Shown in pieces: positions 1 through 5,959 of a stretch of DNA of 9,786 bases; positions within the stretch are counted from its first letter, which is position 1, and each line of letters starts with the position of its first letter. Under the pieces are notes generated by a model. It saw only the letters and a list, made by a program, of their open reading frames with translations, was not told where the DNA came from and ran no database searches. Source of the stretch: an uncultured Collinsella sp. (GTDB lineage: Bacteria > Actinomycetota > Coriobacteriia > Coriobacteriales > Coriobacteriaceae); assembly GCA_947003675.1 (NCBI GenBank), contig CAMQPJ010000028.1, positions 1 through 9,786 on the forward strand, in the 5' to 3' direction. Position numbers and translations under genes: made by a program.

Positions 1-54
1 GGTGTCGGTATTGGCGCCCTTGCGCGGGCTACCGCTCAATACAACGATATTCAT
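1..54 (-). CDS. Flavodoxin-like NAD(P)H-dependent FMN reductase, N-terminal fragment
   Basis: The gene runs off the left edge and only its first 18 codons are in the window. Reverse-complement translation from the ATG at 52-54 gives MNIVVLSGSPRKGANTDT. This is the first beta strand plus the phosphate-binding SGSPRKGxNT loop of flavodoxin-fold NADPH-dependent FMN reductases and NAD(P)H oxidoreductases, which pass hydride from NAD(P)H to FMN and then to quinones, azo dyes or nitro compounds. The start is supported by a GGGAG ribosome binding site (61-65) six bases upstream. The same loop (SSSPRKNGNS) is in the complete reductase at 6760-7299, so the locus has two members of this family. The substrate cannot be inferred from this fragment. 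Confidence 0.8.
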   Translation of the reverse strand, partial: MNIVVLSGSPRKGANTDT

Positions 55-71
55 AAGAATCTCCCTTCTTC

Positions 72-91
72 ATGCCGCAGGCGCGCGGCAT
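72..91 (-). other. Stem-loop just before the reductase ribosome binding site
   Basis: ATGCCGC and GCGGCAT form a perfect 7-bp inverted repeat around a 6-base loop. On the minus strand it sits in the 5' untranslated region, directly upstream of the GGGAG site of the reductase that starts at 54. It could tune translation or mark a protein binding site; no function is proven. Confidence 0.35.
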
Positions 92-375
92 ACATTTCGT
101 TGTAACCAAAACGGATAGAGCTATTCAGTCGTCTGTAGATCGCATCTCTCGTTCGTGTTCTCTAGACACAATCTCATTGCCTGATAACTCCTCGGCCACC
201 TTGATTTTCTCTCCGAGAATTGAACAGCAAATCGTTGCTCGCAAAGTATCGACTGTGAGAAAATTAGCTTGAGCTTTCTCCCTGCTCGCATAAGCGTTCG
301 CGTGAAAGAGCCTAGCCGCATCGGCCAGGCGCAATATAGATCCGCGGAAACCGGCCTACGAACAAGGAGTGTCTT
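92..375. other. Divergent intergenic region without a convincing gene
   Basis: This lies between the leftward reductase and the rightward surface protein and must hold promoters for both, but I could not pick a clear -35/-10 pair for either. It is less GC-rich than the flanking genes. The only element I trust is the AAGGAG ribosome binding site at 364-369 for the gene starting at 376. A weak minus-strand ORF inside it is listed separately. Confidence 0.5.
125..334 (-). CDS. Possible small ORF of unknown function, 69 aa (doubtful)
   Basis: An open frame from a TTG start to TGA on the same strand as the reductase at the left edge. The translation is charged and gene-like in composition, with a pattern of alternating E/K/R near its end (for example LGEKIKVAEELSGNEIV), but I recognise no family. 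Against it: the start is TTG, there is no good ribosome binding site, and its codons are less GC-biased at the third position than those of the neighbours. It could be a remnant of a decayed gene or chance. Confidence 0.15.
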   Translation of the reverse strand: MRLADAARLFHANAYASREKAQANFLTVDTLRATICCSILGEKIKVAEELSGNEIVSREHEREMRSTDD

Positions 376-1296
376 ATGTATGGACAGCATGTTGCACCGC
401 AGACCCATAACAAACGGACTGGCCTGTCTATCCGCGACGTCAAGCGTCATGCAGACGCCAGAATCGCCGCCTTCGGAGTAAGCATTCTTGTGGCAGGACT
501 GCTTTTGCTACCCTGCGCAGCACTGGCGACAGAAATGCCCGAAACCGATGTCGCAGCACCCATTACCTGCGACGAAGCCAACGCGGAAGGCAGCCTCACA
601 GCTACCACCGTTGTCGACCATAACTATGACCTGGAGCTCCCTCCTGCCTTTATGTTGGTCCAGAATGAGGCGTTTGTATACGATTTCCCCGACAAACCCG
701 AAGACTTCATCTACGGGCTTAACGACACCGTCCTTCTCTTCAAGATCGACACCGATACCGAAGGCCTTATAAAAACCGAGAACCCCAAAGAGGCCAGCGT
801 CTCTATTGCCCTGACCATGATCGACAATCACGTTAGAGCAACCGTAGTCTTTACAGGCAGTTACGCCGACGACCAAATCCCTTACAGGCTGAACCTCAAC
901 AGCTCAGCCCACCTTGGCACACACGTTGACCGTGACTTCGACAGCGGGCAAGGGATTATGCACGAGACGCGGCACGATTACTACATCCGTTACATCTTCG
1001 ACAGTGACGTGCACTTGATTGCAACCGATACGAGCGGTTCCAAACCCGATCCAAGTGTTAAGCCGATCCCAGAGGTCAAACCCGAACCGGAAACCAAGCC
1101 CGAGCCCACACCGCAGCCCAAGACAGAAAAGCCCGCGGCAAATCCCGTTTCCACCAAGGCAGTAACGGCAGCTAAACCAGCCAGGACCACCCTACCCGCT
1201 ACGGGCGACAACGGCGCGATAGCAGTCGCCCTGAGTGTTGCCGGTGGCGTAGTTGCATCAGTTAGCATTTCCGCAACAAGGCGTCGCAACCGCTAG
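376..1296 (+). CDS. LPATG-anchored cell-wall surface protein
   Basis: A 306-residue secreted protein of unknown ligand. It starts at an ATG six bases after AAGGAG (364-369). The N-terminus has a basic stretch (about 10-29), then a hydrophobic signal segment (about 30-51) with a likely cleavage after ALA at 49-51. The body (about 55-220) is rich in D, T and beta-branched residues, as in beta-sandwich adhesins or pilin-like domains, but I recognise no specific fold. Residues 223-253 form a Pro/Lys/Glu-rich wall-spanning region of KPxP/KPEP units. The C-terminus is a standard sortase signal: LPATG (273-277), a hydrophobic segment, and the basic tail ATRRRNR. Sortase would cleave between T and G and link the protein to peptidoglycan. 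No sortase gene is in the window, so a housekeeping sortase elsewhere is likely. Confidence 0.85.
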   Translation: MYGQHVAPQTHNKRTGLSIRDVKRHADARIAAFGVSILVAGLLLLPCAALATEMPETDVAAPITCDEANAEGSLTATTVVDHNYDLELPPAFMLVQNEAFVYDFPDKPEDFIYGLNDTVLLFKIDTDTEGLIKTENPKEASVSIALTMIDNHVRATVVFTGSYADDQIPYRLNLNSSAHLGTHVDRDFDSGQGIMHETRHDYYIRYIFDSDVHLIATDTSGSKPDPSVKPIPEVKPEPETKPEPTPQPKTEKPAANPVSTKAVTAAKPARTTLPATGDNGAIAVALSVAGGVVASVSISATRRRNR

Positions 1297-1528
1297 CTAA
1301 AGCAAATACGCCATTCACACAGGCAAACAACCAAGCTCCAACGAAAACGGTCCAGTCATCCGACTGTGCCGCACTCCAGTAGTTCGTGGAAGATATCAAA
1401 GAGGTATCCCAGGCTCCCTTGAGCTGTGCGACAGACAGATCAGGTTTGGGAAGTAGAACGGCCCTTGCGCGAAGCGTGAATCGGGCAAGTCTGACGTTTA
1501 TTCCCAGGGCCAAGCAGGGCCGGAGGTT

Positions 1529-1802
1529 TTATTGGCGGCTCTTACGGGCGTCGCGAGTTTTGGCGAGGACGTAGGCATCGGGGTCGTCTTTGAACCAGGG
1601 GCAACGGCGCTCGCCGGAGACCATATGGCGGTGGGGGCAGCCGCCCATGCACATGGGCAGAATGTGGTGCACGGATGATTGGGCGTCCGCAGGCTGAGTG
1701 AAGCCATAACAACACTTCGCGCATCGAGCAGTTTGAGCCGGCGTGCGCATGTCGGCGCCATACCGGGAAGAGAGGGCCTTCTTGTGGGGCGGACGACCCC
1801 AT
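1529..1802 (-). pseudogene. Small Cys/His-rich, zinc-binding-like protein with an apparent 1-base frameshift
   Basis: The clear reading frame is 1529-1750 (73 aa from ATG 1750). It has Cys at residues 10, 13, 14, 34, 38 and 50 and His at 29, 30, 40 and 42, a pattern typical of a structural zinc site; I do not recognise the family. ATG 1750 has no good ribosome binding site. Upstream, ATG 1802 follows AAGGAG by six bases, an excellent site, but lies in another frame. The frame of the Cys-rich body stays open back to this point and, if one G were removed from the GGGG run at 1797-1800, would read MGRPPHKKALSSRYGAD straight into it, giving 90 aa. So either this copy carries a +1 G insertion (mutation or sequencing error), or translation really begins at 1750. 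It lies downstream of, and codirectional with, hxlR. Confidence 0.55.
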
Positions 1803-1849
1803 TGCAGTCTCCTTCCGCTCTAATCCTGCGGGAACGACAGCGGCCGTAG

Positions 1850-1875
1850 GAGTACCGCTACCGTACTCGTAGCGG
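1850..1875. other. Overlapping alternative stem-loops downstream of hxlR
   Basis: CCGCTAC (1855-1861) pairs perfectly with GTAGCGG (1869-1875), and GAGTAC (1850-1855) pairs perfectly with GTACTC (1863-1868). The two hairpins exclude each other. On the minus strand they lie between the hxlR stop and the Cys-rich gene, where a terminator or attenuator could be. There is no U-tract, so a classic intrinsic terminator is not supported. Confidence 0.3.
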
Positions 1876-1902
1876 CTCTCCGCCCCCTAAGCAGCGTGTC
1901 CG

Positions 1903-2226
1903 CTACGAAACGACCGTCTTGTAATAAGCGCCGAAGTCTGCGAGCGAGTCCATGATGGGCATCATCTGGCGGCCGAGCTCGGTAAGGCCATACTCAACGC
2001 GGGGAGGATTCTCGCCATAGTCATGGCGAAAGACCAGCCCATCATCCTCCATCTGCCGCAGGCTGTCGGTAAGCACCTTCTGAGAGATCCCCTCGAGGTC
2101 GCGGCGCAACTCGTTGAAACGCCAAGGGCGTACGCGCAAGTTACGGATAATGAGCAGCTTCCACTTGCCGCCAATGAGCGTTACCGCCGTTGCGACCGGA
2201 CACTCCGGAAGCTCCTCTTTCGCCAT
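1903..2226 (-). CDS. HxlR-family winged-helix regulator
   Basis: A 107-residue DNA-binding protein covering a complete HxlR domain. Recognisable pieces are CPVATAVTLIGGKWKLLIIR at 9-28, the helix-turn-helix region FNELRRDLEGISQKVLTDSL (37-56), and the wing with PPRVEYGLTELG. Cys9 sits where YodB/HypR-type members carry the redox-sensing cysteine that reacts with quinones, diamide or hypochlorite; sensing is inferred by family. The start is not certain: AGGAGG lies 14 bases before the ATG at 2226 and 11 before an in-frame GTG at 2229, so the GTG may be used. Longer frames reaching 2379 would run through the operator and are unlikely. It is divergent from the cupin gene at 2381, which it probably represses along with itself. 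Confidence 0.88.
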   Translation of the reverse strand: MAKEELPECPVATAVTLIGGKWKLLIIRNLRVRPWRFNELRRDLEGISQKVLTDSLRQMEDDGLVFRHDYGENPPRVEYGLTELGRQMMPIMDSLADFGAYYKTVVS

Positions 2227-2269
2227 CACGGGAGACCCAACCTCCTTGACCATACCGGTTTCACAAAAA

Positions 2270-2305
2270 AGTACGCAGTTACAAATATGTGCGTACTCGT
2301 ATTTG
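2270..2305. promoter_or_regulatory. Likely HxlR operator (overlapping dyads)
   Basis: AGTACGCA (2270-2277) and TGCGTACT (2290-2297) form a perfect 8-bp inverted repeat with a 12-base spacer. A second dyad, CAAATA (2282-2287) with TATTTG (2300-2305), interlocks with it. The site lies between the divergent hxlR and cupin genes and reaches the -35 box of the cupin promoter, where a bound dimer would block RNA polymerase. Assignment to this HxlR protein is inferred from position. Confidence 0.6.
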
Positions 2306-2330
2306 CATTCGCCTTCGCGTTGAATATAAC
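2303..2330 (+). promoter_or_regulatory. Promoter of the cupin gene
   Basis: TTGCAT (2303-2308), a 16-base spacer and TATAAC (2325-2330) make a good housekeeping-type promoter about 50 bases before the ATG at 2381. The -35 box overlaps the right half of the second operator dyad. Confidence 0.5.
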
Positions 2331-2380
2331 TCACGCAGGAGATGCCTGCAAGGTACATCAACCCCAAGAGAGGAACCATT

Positions 2381-2734
2381 ATGGCTAATTATGCAAGGAC
2401 CCACATCGGTAATGAGAGCCGTGTCGAGCTGCACGAAGTGCTCGGGCTTACCGGGGCAGAGGTGAGTGTCAACAATCTTCCCGCCGGCGCTGGCGTTCCG
2501 TTCGTCCATGCACACAAGGAAAACGAGGAAATCTATGGCGTGCTCGAAGGCGCCGGCTCGGTCACGATCGACGGTGAGGAAATCGAGCTTGCAGCCGGCG
2601 ACTGGCTGCGCATTTCCCCCGCCGCACACCGTCAGTTCCGCGCCGCATCCGACTCGGGCATCACATACGTCTGCATTCAGGTCAAGCAGGGATCCCTTGA
2701 TGCCTTCACGGCCGACGACGCTATCATGTTCTAA
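2381..2734 (+). CDS. Single-domain cupin protein
   Basis: A 117-residue protein made of one cupin barrel. Motif 1 is present (GVPFVHAHKENEEIYGVLEG, 38-57), supplying H43, H45 and E49 or E50 as metal ligands. Motif 2 (GDWLRISPAAHRQF, 73-86) supplies H83. The full ligand set suggests an active metal site, but cupins have many reactions (dioxygenation, isomerisation, small-molecule binding) and none can be chosen. The start at 2381 is set by AGAGGA (2369-2374), six bases upstream; an ATG at 2342 in the same frame lacks a site. Expression is probably induced when the divergent HxlR releases the operator, so a role in handling a quinone or electrophile is plausible. The stop overlaps the tetR stop by a few bases. 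Confidence 0.85.
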   Translation: MANYARTHIGNESRVELHEVLGLTGAEVSVNNLPAGAGVPFVHAHKENEEIYGVLEGAGSVTIDGEEIELAAGDWLRISPAAHRQFRAASDSGITYVCIQVKQGSLDAFTADDAIMF

Positions 2735-3288
2735 TTCGCGATCGGTGTGCAAGGGGCCGATACCGCCCGCATGCCCCCTTCGGAATAGGCGCTGAGCAGC
2801 TCCTGGGCGTGGGCGAACTCGGGCCCTCGCCTCCAACCGAGTAGGCGGTTGACCGCGAGATTTCCCTGGACGTTGTGAACGAAGAGCAGATAGGCGTCCT
2901 CGCGCGAGAGCCCGGTCTCCTCCATGATCGAGGGAACCATCTGCTCAGCGCCGCGCTCGACGACGCGCTGTGCCACCCGGGCGTATGCATCGTCATCCGA
3001 GTAGAGCAGATAATAGTCATCGTTTGCCGGCGGGCGCTGGCAGAGAGCCTCCGCCTCCGTTCCCTCAAGCGGGGGCGCCGCCGCCAGGGCCTCGTCGATA
3101 AGTGCATCAAGCAGCGCGAACTTGTCCTCGTAGTGCAAATAGAACGTGCCGCGGTTGATATCGGCACAGCGGCAAATATCCGCCACCGTCATCTTCGCGA
3201 AGCCGACCTCGGCCAGCAGCGCAAAGAACGCCTCCCGTATGACCGAAAGCGTATAGCGTCGGCGACGATCGATCTTCCCCGATTCCAT
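2731..3288 (-). CDS. TetR/AcrR-family transcriptional regulator
   Basis: A 185-residue one-component repressor. The N-terminal helix-turn-helix spans about 10-55, with the typical core MTVADICRCADINRGTFYLH (33-52) followed by YEDKFALLDALID. The rest is an alpha-helical ligand-binding and dimer domain that is not conserved enough to name an effector. The start at 3288 is chosen because GGAGG lies five bases upstream (ATTGGAGGGGCCATG); an upstream frame to 3315 has no such site. It is divergent from the sirtuin operon and is the obvious candidate to control it. Its 3' end meets the cupin gene: TAG on this strand and TAA on the other share bases 2731-2734. Confidence 0.88.
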   Translation of the reverse strand: MESGKIDRRRRYTLSVIREAFFALLAEVGFAKMTVADICRCADINRGTFYLHYEDKFALLDALIDEALAAAPPLEGTEAEALCQRPPANDDYYLLYSDDDAYARVAQRVVERGAEQMVPSIMEETGLSREDAYLLFVHNVQGNLAVNRLLGWRRGPEFAHAQELLSAYSEGGMRAVSAPCTPIAN

Positions 3289-3353
3289 GGCCCCTCCAAT
3301 TGCAGCGCTCAACAATATCCAGAAGCCGCTCGTTTATCGACAGCAGCTCGAAA

Positions 3354-3411
3354 CTGTTCATTGCTCTGACGCAAATCAACACTGATACTTTTTATAGACA
3401 CCTGTTCATTG
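3354..3411. promoter_or_regulatory. Divergent tetR/sirtuin control region with a 10-bp direct repeat
   Basis: CTGTTCATTG occurs exactly at 3354-3363 and again at 3402-3411, 48 bases apart, flanking an AT-rich centre. For the plus strand TTGCTC (3361-3366), 17 bases, GATACT is a possible promoter; on the minus strand TATAAA in the same centre could be the tetR -10. The repeats are candidate operator half-sites, but I see no strong palindrome as is usual for TetR, so this is tentative. Confidence 0.35.
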
Positions 3412-3431
3412 TAGTTGAAAGAGAGTATCAA

Positions 3432-4397
3432 GTGACTCTATACGAGCGGCTCGTTATCGAACTCACCAACCAATCGTTTTCCCATCAGGACGCCTACCGC
3501 ACCGGCGGCACGCCCTATGAACTGAGTGCCCGCGAGCCCGAGCGCTACGACCAGCAAATCGAAACGTTTGCCCGCATGATCGATGAAGCCGATTGCGTGC
3601 TTGTAGGCGGGGCCTCTGGGCTCTCCGCGGCGGGCGGCGGCGACTTCTACTACGAAGACAACGCGACCTATCGCAGGCATTTCGGCAAATTCGCCGAGCG
3701 CTACGGTTTCAGGGGCGCTTTTGAAGGGTCGTCCTACCGCTGGCCCACCGCCGAGTCGCGCTGGGGCTACCTTGCCACCTTCCTCGACACCACGCTCAAC
3801 GCCCCGCTGCGCGAGCCCTACAAAGATCTCGACGCCATTCTTACCGAGAAAGACTTCTTCGTTCTCACCACCAACCAGGACACGCAGTTCATGAAAATCT
3901 ACCCTTGGGAGAAGGTAGCAGAGATCCAAGGCGATCACCGCTTCTTCCAGTGCTCCCACTGTTGCACCGGCGAGGTGTGGGACGCGGTCGAGCCGGTCTC
4001 CCGCATGGTAGAGGCCATGGGAGACGGCCTTGAGGTTCCGACAGAATTCGTGCCACGCTGCCCGCACTGCGGGGCAGAGGCGTTCCCTTGGGTTCGCGGC
4101 TACGGCAACTTCCTGCAGGGCGAGCTCTACGAGGAGCAGTACCGCAAGGTGTCCGACTGGCTCGACGCGCACGCGCGGCAGAGGATCCTTTTCCTCGAGC
4201 TGGGCGTGGGCCGCATGACGCCTGCGTTTATCCAGGAGCCGTTCTGGGCCCTCACGGCGCAGTTGCCGCAGGCTGGCTACATCGCCGTGAACAACAGGAC
4301 GCAGTTTCTCCCCCGTGCAATCGAGGATCGGGGGCTCGCCGTTCGTGCCGATATCGCCGACGTGCTCGCCGACGTGCGCAAGACGCTGGGTAGGTAG
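3432..4397 (+). CDS. Class M-like sirtuin 1 (SIR2-family ADP-ribosyltransferase/deacylase)
   Basis: A 321-residue NAD-dependent SIR2-fold enzyme. Visible in order: the NAD-binding loop CVLVGGASGLSAAGG (55-69); TTNQDTQF (146-153) with N148 and D150; EIQGD (164-168), where Q166 replaces the catalytic His of ordinary sirtuins (usually HG); a zinc ribbon with C174/C177 and C210/C213; and LELGVGRMTP (255-264). Gln in place of His with this ELGVG block is the pattern of class M sirtuins (SirTM), which in Staphylococcus and Streptococcus ADP-ribosylate a lipoylated GcvH-like protein rather than deacetylate. The start is inferred: GTG 3432 lies six bases after a purine-rich GAGAG; the frame is open to a TTG at 3300. 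First gene of a three-sirtuin operon, three bases before the next start. Confidence 0.88.
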   Translation: MTLYERLVIELTNQSFSHQDAYRTGGTPYELSAREPERYDQQIETFARMIDEADCVLVGGASGLSAAGGGDFYYEDNATYRRHFGKFAERYGFRGAFEGSSYRWPTAESRWGYLATFLDTTLNAPLREPYKDLDAILTEKDFFVLTTNQDTQFMKIYPWEKVAEIQGDHRFFQCSHCCTGEVWDAVEPVSRMVEAMGDGLEVPTEFVPRCPHCGAEAFPWVRGYGNFLQGELYEEQYRKVSDWLDAHARQRILFLELGVGRMTPAFIQEPFWALTAQLPQAGYIAVNNRTQFLPRAIEDRGLAVRADIADVLADVRKTLGR

Positions 4398-4400
4398 CGC

Positions 4401-5099
4401 ATGGAAACGATAAAAGCGGTTCGTATCGGCCAGGCACTTGCCGAGGCGGATCTTATCATCATCGGCGCCAGCAACGGGCTCGACATGGCAGAGGGGCTCA
4501 ACCTCTTCTACGCCGATGCTCATTTCCAAGAAGCGTACGGAGACCTCGCCCAGGCTGATGGCATCGGCTGCATACTGCAGGGGCTCACCTCTCCGGATGC
4601 AAACGTGCGACGCCGATGGGCCGATCGATTCCATCAAAAGGAGTATGTCGAGTATGAGCCCGGCCCAATCATGAACGGGCTGCGGCATCTTACGGAGCAC
4701 GCTGATACCTTCGTGATCACATGCAATATTGACGGGCACTTCGCACGCGCAGGGTTCAACGAGAACCACGTGCTCGAGACGGAGGGGAGTACGTGCACGT
4801 CGATTGACGAGCAGCGTCTCGCCCACCCAGATGCCCTCGCCATGGCGCAGCTCGAAGATCTCGCGCACCTTGTGCAAGCGCATCGCAACCACAAGGTTGC
4901 CATCCTCGAACTTGGCGTGGGGCTGCGCAACGGCGTCATAAAGCGCATGCTCGCTCGGGTCGCGAACGCCTGCGAACACGCCACCTACATCGTGTTCAAC
5001 TACAGTCAGGCTCTGACGCCCGACGCTTCGTGCGAGACAATTCTCGTTGACGGCGATATGACCCCGGCTTTCGAGGAGATCGTTCGATGCCACCTCTAG
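4401..5099 (+). CDS. Degenerate, zinc-ribbon-less sirtuin paralogue
   Basis: A 232-residue relative of its two neighbours. It keeps the NAD loop in altered form (LIIIGASNGLDMAEG, 18-32, versus GGASGLSAAGG), ITCNIDGHFARAGF (106-119) with N109 and D111, and the LELGVG block (169-174). Differences: the position of the class M Gln is Glu (E128 in LETEGS), and the zinc ribbon is missing, with C132 as the only cysteine nearby. It is about 60-90 residues shorter than its partners, mostly from that loss. The frame is clean with no stop, so it looks selected rather than decayed. I infer a pseudoenzyme or regulatory partner of one neighbour. It overlaps the third sirtuin by 13 bases, a sign of translational coupling. 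Confidence 0.8.
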   Translation: METIKAVRIGQALAEADLIIIGASNGLDMAEGLNLFYADAHFQEAYGDLAQADGIGCILQGLTSPDANVRRRWADRFHQKEYVEYEPGPIMNGLRHLTEHADTFVITCNIDGHFARAGFNENHVLETEGSTCTSIDEQRLAHPDALAMAQLEDLAHLVQAHRNHKVAILELGVGLRNGVIKRMLARVANACEHATYIVFNYSQALTPDASCETILVDGDMTPAFEEIVRCHL

Positions 5100-5959
5100 A
5101 AAGAGAAGCGATGAGGCTTCGAAGCCTCATCGACGATGCCGACGCCATCATCGTCGGCATCGGCTCGGGTATGTCGAGCGCCGCCGGGTTCAACCATTAC
5201 AACCATGCGGGCATGACGTGTGCCGGAATGGCGGACTGGCAGAAAGCCTTTGGCTTCAAGAGCCTTTTCGACGGCTTCTATCACCTCTACCCCAGCCTCG
5301 AGCAGCAATGGGCCTACTACGCGCGATACATCGATTTCATGCTGCGCGAGCCGGCCTCACAACCCTATCTCGACCTGCGGTCCCTCATCGGCCATAAGGA
5401 TTACTTCATCCTGAGCACCAATGTGGACACCCAGGTTGAGAAGACGTTTCCTGCCGAGAGGACCTGCAACTATCAGGGAAGCTTCGCACACCTTCAGTGC
5501 AAGCAACCATGCTGCGACGAGATCTTCGATGCGAGTCCCTACGTCGAGCGCATGCTCGCAGGCATGGCGGGGTTCGAGATCCGCAGCGAGAATGTCCCCC
5601 GATGCCCGCACTGCGGTTGGCAGCTTGTGCCGTGGGTGCGCGACGACACGTTTTTGCAGGGCACGGCATGGCGCAAGGGCCTCGAACGATATGAGCACTT
5701 CGCGCGCGAGCGTGGTAGTAGCCGCGTGCTGTTGCTGGAGCTCGGCGTGGGCGAGATGACCCCCGGCATCATCACGCTCCCGTTCTGGAGCATGACCGCA
5801 AAGCTACCGGATGCGCACCTACTGAGCGTAAACATCTCGGGCGACTCGGCCCCGTTGCAGCTCGGAAACAAGGCGGAGGCGATTCGGGCCGATTTGCGCA
5901 CGCTGCTCGCGGCGGCGCGGGTGACGAAGGTATTTAAGCCTCCTTGTCAGTCGCTTTAA
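5087..5959 (+). CDS. Class M-like sirtuin 3 (SIR2-family ADP-ribosyltransferase/deacylase)
   Basis: A 290-residue SIR2-family enzyme. It shows the NAD loop IIVGIGSGMSSAAGF (21-35), STNVDTQ (110-116) with N112 and D114, YQG (129-131) with Q130 in place of the catalytic His, zinc cysteines C138 and C142 or C143 with C173 and C176 (CPHC), and LELGVGEMTPGI (217-228). All class M features of the first sirtuin are present, so it is probably active in ADP-ribosyl transfer, though deacylation cannot be excluded. The start has GAGGAG eight bases upstream and lies inside the end of the preceding gene. Its last codons overlap the end of the convergent CMD-cupin gene by 26 bases, and the tail after about residue 278 looks unlike the family, suggesting a shifted or read-through end. 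Confidence 0.88.
   Translation: MPPLEREAMRLRSLIDDADAIIVGIGSGMSSAAGFNHYNHAGMTCAGMADWQKAFGFKSLFDGFYHLYPSLEQQWAYYARYIDFMLREPASQPYLDLRSLIGHKDYFILSTNVDTQVEKTFPAERTCNYQGSFAHLQCKQPCCDEIFDASPYVERMLAGMAGFEIRSENVPRCPHCGWQLVPWVRDDTFLQGTAWRKGLERYEHFARERGSSRVLLLELGVGEMTPGIITLPFWSMTAKLPDAHLLSVNISGDSAPLQLGNKAEAIRADLRTLLAAARVTKVFKPPCQSL

Noticed and set aside
1262..1513. Minus-strand ORF with a hydrophobic, membrane-like stretch
   Set aside because: TTG start without ribosome binding site and overlap with the sortase signal of the surface protein. A decayed membrane gene cannot be excluded but is not supported.
2279..2836. Minus-strand ORF opposite the cupin
   Set aside because: It overlaps the cupin and the operator; low-complexity translation, so a shadow.
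3438..5093. 551-residue minus-strand ORF opposite the sirtuins
   Set aside because: It is antisense to two genes with clear SIR2 motifs; long open antisense frames are common in GC-rich codon-biased genes, and its translation shows no domain.
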